The translations under genes and the position numbers were made by a program. The notes beneath the pieces were generated by a model, which worked only from the letters and a program-made list of their open reading frames with translations, ran no database searches and was not told the DNA's origin. This document shows, piece by piece, positions 52,193-56,838 of a stretch of DNA of 56,838 bases (position 1 is the first letter of the stretch; each line of letters opens with the position of its first letter). This DNA is from Alphaproteobacteria bacterium. Lineage in GTDB: Bacteria; Pseudomonadota; Alphaproteobacteria; Rhodospirillales; WMHbin7. The stretch covers positions 1 to 56,838 of the forward strand of contig JADFZV010000020.1 of NCBI GenBank assembly GCA_015232335.1. Direction: 5' to 3'.

Positions 52193-54274
52193 ATGTCGTC
52201 ATTCGCTCTGGTTATCGCCTGCGGGCTGCTTGCGCTGCTCTACGGCGCTTATGCCACCAAATCCATTCTGGCCGCCTCGGCCGGCAACGAGCGCATGCAG
52301 CAGATTGCTGCCGCCGTTCAGGAAGGGGCCAGTGCCTACCTCAATCGCCAGTATCGCACCATCGCCATCGTCGGCGTGGTCATCGCCATTCTGATCGCAG
52401 CACGCCTGGGCATCCATGTGGCGCTCGGTTTCGTGATCGGCTCGGTGCTTTCGGGCGCCGCCGGTTATGTCGGCATGAACATTTCCGTGCGCGCCAATGT
52501 GCGCACGGCGGATGCGGCCCGCACGGGCGGCATGCAATACGCCCTCGACATCGCCTTCAAGTCGGGCGCCATCACCGGCCTCTTGGTGGTTGGTCTCGGC
52601 ATTCTGGGCGTTGCCGGATATTTCGGCGTTCTCATGGCCTGGAAGCCGGGTGAGACCCGCACCATCATGGAAGCCCTGGTGGCTCTGTCCTTCGGCGCCT
52701 CCTTGATCTCGATCTTCGCGCGACTGGGCGGCGGCATCTTCACCAAGGGTGCCGATGTCGGCGCCGACCTCGTCGGCAAGGTTGAAGCAGGCATCCCCGA
52801 GGATGATCCCCGCAACCCCGCCGTGATCGCCGACAATGTGGGCGACAATGTGGGCGACTGCGCCGGTATGGCCGCCGACCTGTTTGAGACCTATGCCGTG
52901 ACCATGGTGGCCACCATGCTGCTGGCGACCATCTTCTTCACCGGCCCGGTCATGGACAGCATGATGATGCTGCCGCTGATCATCGCGGGCGTGTGCATCC
53001 CGGCTTCGGTGGTGGGCACCTTCTTCGTCAAGCTGGGAAGCGACAACAAGATCATGAAGGCTCTGTACAAGGGCCTGGTCGCTACTGGCGTCATCTCGGC
53101 GGCACTGGTCGGCGTTTCGATCTACATGACGGTCGGTTTCTCCGAAGTCTTCACGACGGGCGCTTCCAGCTTCACCGGGCGCGATCTGTATCTCTGCGCG
53201 CTCCTGGGTCTGGTGGTTACCGGCCTGATCGTGTGGATCACAGAATATTACACCGGCACGGGCTATCGTCCCGTGACCAGCATCGCCAATTCATCGGTCA
53301 CCGGCCACGGCACCAACGTCATTCAGGGCCTGGCGGTATCGATGGAATCGACGGCGCTGCCGGTTCTGGTGATTTCGGGCGGCATCATCGTCGCCTATGC
53401 TTTGGCGGGCCTGTTCGGCATCGCCATCGCCGCCACGACCATGCTGGCTCTGGCCGGTTTCATCGTGGCTCTCGACGCCTATGGCCCGGTGACGGACAAC
53501 GCGGGCGGCATCGCTGAAATGAGCGACATGCCCAAGGACATCCGCAAGATCACCGACGCCCTGGACGCCGTGGGCAATACCACCAAGGCCGTCACCAAGG
53601 GTTATGCCATCGGTTCGGCCGGTCTGGCCGCCCTGGTGCTGTTTGCCGCCTACACCGAAGATCTCAAGCACTACTTCCCGACGCTTGATATCAAGTTCGA
53701 ACTGTCCGATCCCTTCGTGGTCATCGGCCTGTTCCTGGGCGGCATGCTGCCCTATCTGTTCGGCTCGATGGGCATGATGGCGGTGGGACGCGCTGCGGGC
53801 TCGGTGGTGATCGAAGTGCGCCGCCAGTTCAAGGAAATCCCCGGCATCATGGAAGGAACCGGCAAGCCCGATTACGGCAAAGCGGTCGACATGCTGACCA
53901 AGGCGGCCATCCGTGAGATGATCCTGCCCTCGATGCTGCCGGTCTTCGCGCCCATCGTGGTCTATTTCGTCATCATGGCGGTTTCGGGTCAGGCTCATGC
54001 CTTCGTGACCCTGGGCGCCATGTTGATGGGCACCATCGTCACCGGCCTGTTCGTCGCCATCTCGATGACCTCGGGCGGCGGCGCTTGGGACAATGCCAAG
54101 AAGTACATCGAGGACGGTCATTTCGGCGGCAAGGGCAGTGAAGCCCACAAGGCCGCCGTGACCGGCGACACCGTCGGCGATCCCTACAAGGACACCGCCG
54201 GTCCCGCCGTCAATCCGATGATCAAGATCATCAACATCGTGGCCATTCTGTTGCTGGCCATGGTTGCTGCCTAA
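52193..54274 (+). CDS. hppA: Membrane-bound proton-pumping pyrophosphatase, K+-independent type
   Basis: A 693-residue enzyme with about 16 membrane helices that pumps H+ using pyrophosphate hydrolysis. Substrate-binding signatures are [39 protein letters not shown] and, at the C-terminus, [14 protein letters not shown] and [20 protein letters not shown]. The motif [11 protein letters not shown] has Lys and Thr at the two positions that mark the K+-independent class (Ala and Gly/Ala in K+-dependent pumps). In Rhodospirillales such enzymes recover energy from biosynthetic pyrophosphate under low light or low oxygen. A strong terminator follows. Confidence 0.96.
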   Translation: MSSFALVIACGLLALLYGAYATKSILAASAGNERMQQIAAAVQEGASAYLNRQYRTIAIVGVVIAILIAARLGIHVALGFVIGSVLSGAAGYVGMNISVRANVRTADAARTGGMQYALDIAFKSGAITGLLVVGLGILGVAGYFGVLMAWKPGETRTIMEALVALSFGASLISIFARLGGGIFTKGADVGADLVGKVEAGIPEDDPRNPAVIADNVGDNVGDCAGMAADLFETYAVTMVATMLLATIFFTGPVMDSMMMLPLIIAGVCIPASVVGTFFVKLGSDNKIMKALYKGLVATGVISAALVGVSIYMTVGFSEVFTTGASSFTGRDLYLCALLGLVVTGLIVWITEYYTGTGYRPVTSIANSSVTGHGTNVIQGLAVSMESTALPVLVISGGIIVAYALAGLFGIAIAATTMLALAGFIVALDAYGPVTDNAGGIAEMSDMPKDIRKITDALDAVGNTTKAVTKGYAIGSAGLAALVLFAAYTEDLKHYFPTLDIKFELSDPFVVIGLFLGGMLPYLFGSMGMMAVGRAAGSVVIEVRRQFKEIPGIMEGTGKPDYGKAVDMLTKAAIREMILPSMLPVFAPIVVYFVIMAVSGQAHAFVTLGAMLMGTIVTGLFVAISMTSGGGAWDNAKKYIEDGHFGGKGSEAHKAAVTGDTVGDPYKDTAGPAVNPMIKIINIVAILLLAMVAA

Positions 54275-54298
54275 CTTCGTTATCAGGTCTTGACCTGG

Positions 54299-54329
54299 AA
54301 GCCCCGGAACCCGCAAGGTTCCGGGGCTT
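54299..54329 (+). terminator. Rho-independent terminator after hppA
   Basis: AAGCCCCGGAACC-CGCAA-GGTTCCGGGGCTT: an 11-bp GC-rich stem (54301-54311 with 54317-54327) extended by two A-T pairs and followed by TTTCT. It starts 25 bases after the hppA stop. Confidence 0.92.
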
Positions 54330-54347
54330 TCTATTTCGGGGATAGGC

Positions 54348-56132
54348 ATGAGCGCCTTGGGTTGGGCAAAGCTGGAAACGGGCGATCTTCAAGGCGCGCA
54401 GACCGCCTTCAAGGACGTCTTGAACACCAATCCCCAGGATGTCTCGGCGCTGCATGGCTTGGGCCGTGTCGCCCTGGCCGCCAAGCATTATGGCATTGCC
54501 GCCGATCTGCTGGCCCAGGCGGGCAAGCTGTCGCCGTCATCCGAGCGTTTGGCCTTTGATCATGTGCAGGCCCTGGGGGCCTTGTCTGCCGTCGAGCCCG
54601 CCAATGCCCAGATTCATTATGCCCTGGCCCAGGCGCTGATGGCCCTGGGCGATTGCGAAGCCGCCAGGGATGCCGCCCTGGCCGCCCTGATGGCCGATCC
54701 TTGCCATGTGGGGGCGCGCTGGCTGGTCAACCGCATGTTGCCCCGGATCTATCTCAACAGCCAGGAGATCGCCGTCTGGCGCCGCCGTCTGGCCACCGGC
54801 GTTGCCATTCTGGAGGCCTCGGTCAATCCGAAATCGCCCGAGGAGGCGGCGCACGAGCTTCCCGGACTGCTTTTCGGAACCAATTTCGAACTGGCCTATC
54901 AGGGCCAGGACGACAAGCCGATTCAGATTTCCTATGGGCGGCTTGTTCATCGCGTGATGTCGGCCTATCTGCCCGATCTGGCTTCGCCTCCTTCGCCAAA
55001 ACCCTTTGCCGAGCGCCAGGACAAGCGGATTCGCTTAGGCTTTGCCTCCTCCTTCTTCACCAGCCATACCATCGCTCTTCTGTTCGCGGGCTGGATGCGC
55101 CATCTCGATCGCAAGCGTTTTCTGATTCACCTCTATCTGACCAATGGCAAATCCGATGCCTCGACCCGCTCGCTGGCCGGCATGAGCGATGTTTTCCGAG
55201 AGCTTCAGGGCGATCTGGCGCAAGCGGCCAGAACCATTCGCGAAGACGATCTCGATGCGCTGATCTATCCCGATATCGGCATGGATCCCAAAAGCATGGC
55301 CCTGGCGTCGCTTAAGCTGGCACCTCTGCAGATGATGTCCTGGGGCCATCCCGTCACCTCGGGGCTGGCCAGCATCGACATTTTTCTCTCCAGCGAGTTG
55401 ATGGAGCCTGAAGACGCGCAAAGCCATTACAGCGAGCGGCTGGTGCGCCTGCCCAATATCTCTGTGGCCTATCAGCCAGCATCGCTTCCTCAGAAGAAAT
55501 CGCGTTCCGATTTTGGCCTGCCGGGCGAGGGGAGCGTGCTTTATCTGTGCTGCCAGGCGCATCAGAAATATCTGCCCGGCTTTGACCGCGTTTTTACGGA
55601 TATAGCACTCAAGCTTCCAAATGCCCGCTTCATTTTCATCAAGCACCGCACGCGCCATCTCGACAACCGGCGCTTTCAGGCAAGGCTTGAAATGGTCTTC
55701 AAATCGGCGGGTCTTGATCCTGCAAAGCATCTGCATTTCTTGACCTGGCTGGACTGGGGCGACTATCTCGATCTGAACGGCGTTTGCGATGTTTTCCTGG
55801 ACAGTATCGGCTGGTCGGGCGGCAATACCACGCTGGAAGCCCTGTCGCGCCATCTTCCGGTGGTGACCCTGCCCAGCAATCTCATGCGCGGGCGTCACGC
55901 CTATGCCATTCTGAAGCGCCTGGACCTGGACGATTGCATCGCCAAGGACACAGAAGGTTTCGTTGAGATCGCCGTTCGTTTGGGAAGCGATTCTTCCAGG
56001 CGCCAGGAAATCCGCGATCGCATCGCGGCGGGCCGGGACCGGCTGTTCAACGATCTTGCGCCGGTTCGAGCGCTTGAGGAGATCGTGGCGAAGGCGGTGG
56101 GCAAAATTGCAGATTTGGCAATACCGCTATAA
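54348..56132 (+). CDS. TPR-containing O-GlcNAc-transferase-like (GT41) glycosyltransferase
   Basis: A 594-residue cytoplasmic protein. The N-terminal 130 residues are TPR-like helices (GWAKLETGDLQGAQTAFKDV; IHYALAQALMALGDCEAARD). The C-terminal half has the SPINDLY/OGT pattern: RIRLGFASSFFTSHTIALL, LAPLQMMSWGHPVTSGLASI, then VFLDSIGWSGGNTTLEALS and LPVVTLPSNLMRGRHAY. Bacterial members often glycosylate flagellin or adhesins, or act as sugar transferases for surface glycans. Translation starts just after the hppA terminator with no clear promoter. It ends near a minus-strand terminator serving the next gene. Confidence 0.85.
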   Translation: MSALGWAKLETGDLQGAQTAFKDVLNTNPQDVSALHGLGRVALAAKHYGIAADLLAQAGKLSPSSERLAFDHVQALGALSAVEPANAQIHYALAQALMALGDCEAARDAALAALMADPCHVGARWLVNRMLPRIYLNSQEIAVWRRRLATGVAILEASVNPKSPEEAAHELPGLLFGTNFELAYQGQDDKPIQISYGRLVHRVMSAYLPDLASPPSPKPFAERQDKRIRLGFASSFFTSHTIALLFAGWMRHLDRKRFLIHLYLTNGKSDASTRSLAGMSDVFRELQGDLAQAARTIREDDLDALIYPDIGMDPKSMALASLKLAPLQMMSWGHPVTSGLASIDIFLSSELMEPEDAQSHYSERLVRLPNISVAYQPASLPQKKSRSDFGLPGEGSVLYLCCQAHQKYLPGFDRVFTDIALKLPNARFIFIKHRTRHLDNRRFQARLEMVFKSAGLDPAKHLHFLTWLDWGDYLDLNGVCDVFLDSIGWSGGNTTLEALSRHLPVVTLPSNLMRGRHAYAILKRLDLDDCIAKDTEGFVEIAVRLGSDSSRRQEIRDRIAAGRDRLFNDLAPVRALEEIVAKAVGKIADLAIPL

Positions 56133-56207
56133 CTGTATGCGGCTGCATTCGGGTTGCAATTATGAAACGCCGCTAAAACGCTATCTGTCGTTTAGGGAGC
56201 GGTAGCG

Positions 56208-56232
56208 AAAAAAAATCGCCGAAATTCGGCGA
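56208..56232 (-). terminator. Rho-independent terminator for the reverse-strand gene at the right edge
   Basis: On the reverse strand: TCGCCG-AATTT-CGGCGA followed by eight T (56208-56215 on the plus strand are A). The 6-bp stem plus T8 is a good terminator about 58 bases past the stop of the reverse-strand gene at 56290. Confidence 0.8.
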
Positions 56233-56289
56233 CAAAAAACATGCTCACGCGTGTCAAAGAAACTGGGGCTTAATTCAAGAATTGATAAA

Positions 56290-56838
56290 CTAGAGTTTTT
56301 GCCCGTCTATGTCATAGGAAATTGAGACGACTTGAGTTCCGTTAATTTGATATTCATTAAATGCCCCGGCTCCACCGCCTGCTCCACCCATTCCACCACC
56401 ACTCGGACCTGCACCTGGACCTGCACCCTGACTTGCACCTGGTCCTGCGCCATTGCCAGTTTGTGTGGAACCTCCGCCACTGGCACCAACCCCCGCAGTT
56501 CCACCCACTGTCGCCGCCACGGCACTGACCCCGCCCGAGGTAGCGCCTTGGCTGGCCGTACTCACCGCCGCCGCCATGCTGGAATTCATGCCCACCGATA
56601 CAGCACCTGACACGGCCCCCGCATTGTTCAAAGCAATTTGCGTTCTGCCATTGTCGGCCACGCGGATGCCACCTTGTGGAATCATCACCACCGCCCCCAC
56701 ATTAGGCGGTGCGCCTATGAACAGCATGGGTTTCAGCACCTCACGGCCCGTATAGAATCGCTTGGCCTCGGCCAGCTTTTCCGGGTCGCCGGTAATCAAA
56801 TCGCCATTGTAGCCGGTATGAACACGGGCCAACAGTTC
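56290..56838 (-). CDS. Gly/Ala-rich hypothetical protein (N-terminus outside window)
   Basis: The frame is open to the window edge, so the true start lies beyond 56838; at least 182 residues are seen. The visible N-terminal part (TGYNGDLITGDPEKLAEAKRF and VVMIPQGGIRVADNG) is followed by an Ala/Ser-rich stretch with many small residues, and then a low-complexity Gly/Pro block of GPGASQGAG type (about residues 115-160), ending in NGTQVVSISYDIDGQ. I recognise no family. Composition suggests a secreted or surface protein; this is weak inference. Confidence 0.6.
   Translation of the reverse strand, partial: ELLARVHTGYNGDLITGDPEKLAEAKRFYTGREVLKPMLFIGAPPNVGAVVMIPQGGIRVADNGRTQIALNNAGAVSGAVSVGMNSSMAAAVSTASQGATSGGVSAVAATVGGTAGVGASGGGSTQTGNGAGPGASQGAGPGAGPSGGGMGGAGGGAGAFNEYQINGTQVVSISYDIDGQKL

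Overview
The window reads as a chromosomal segment of an alphaproteobacterium, most likely of the Rhodospirillales (Magnetospirillum-like). The grounds are the lepB-rnc-era-recO-parC cluster, a ribD-ribE-ribBX-ribH-nusB-thiL cluster behind glyA-nrdR, a MucR/Ros regulator, an aspartate/glutamate leucyltransferase (Bpt), a fused isobutyryl-CoA mutase (IcmF), a K+-independent-type H+-pyrophosphatase, tandem hemerythrins and many response regulators. GC is roughly 60% by eye. I see no tRNA, rRNA, CRISPR array, insertion sequence or prophage. The genus assignment is inference.

Layout. 0.1-6.7 kb: a metallophosphoesterase diverges from lepB-rnc-era, then an orphan Phd-type antitoxin with a 14-codon toxin stump, recO and parC. 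6.7-9.5 kb: a likely copper module (small secreted Cys/His protein, Tat-exported multicopper oxidase, secreted BNR-repeat protein). 9.5-13.6 kb, reverse strand: MASE1-type histidine kinase, FixJ-like regulator and a SulP transporter. 13.7-19.3 kb: a degenerate TRAP-like permease pair, then a full TRAP transporter (DctQ, DctM and a convergent keto-acid-type binding protein), with two REP-like hairpins and a bidirectional terminator at the junction. 19.4-22.4 kb, reverse: motA-motB-RDD protein-bpt.

22.6-30.6 kb: flavin reductase, penicillin acylase-family hydrolase, alpha/beta hydrolase, EamA exporter, two hemerythrins sharing a changed iron ligand, a DsbA/FrnE-type oxidoreductase and a PleD/PopA-like protein with a dead GGDEF active site but an intact inhibitory site. 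30.7-35 kb: an RND efflux pair behind a promoter carrying a near-ideal TetR-type operator. 35.2-39.8 kb: a signalling island (two single-domain receivers, a hybrid histidine kinase, a TPR/glycosyltransferase). 40-43.2 kb: icmF behind a LiuR-like palindrome.

43.3-44.4 kb: an intergenic repeat with compensatory arm changes, a terminator, mucR, and an AT-rich interval holding an unlisted 42-residue membrane-protein ORF. 44.4-52 kb: rpiB, glyA, nrdR, riboflavin genes, nusB, thiL and a FliL-like protein, probably one or two long operons. 52.2-56.1 kb: hppA with a structured leader and strong terminator, and a TPR/GT41-like glycosyltransferase. A Gly/Ala-rich protein runs off the right edge on the reverse strand.

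No single locus is clearly a new defence or mobile system. The best leads are the paired Asp-for-His hemerythrins, the PopA-like c-di-GMP effector candidate, the degenerate TRAP-like pair, the AT-rich small ORF and the copper module.
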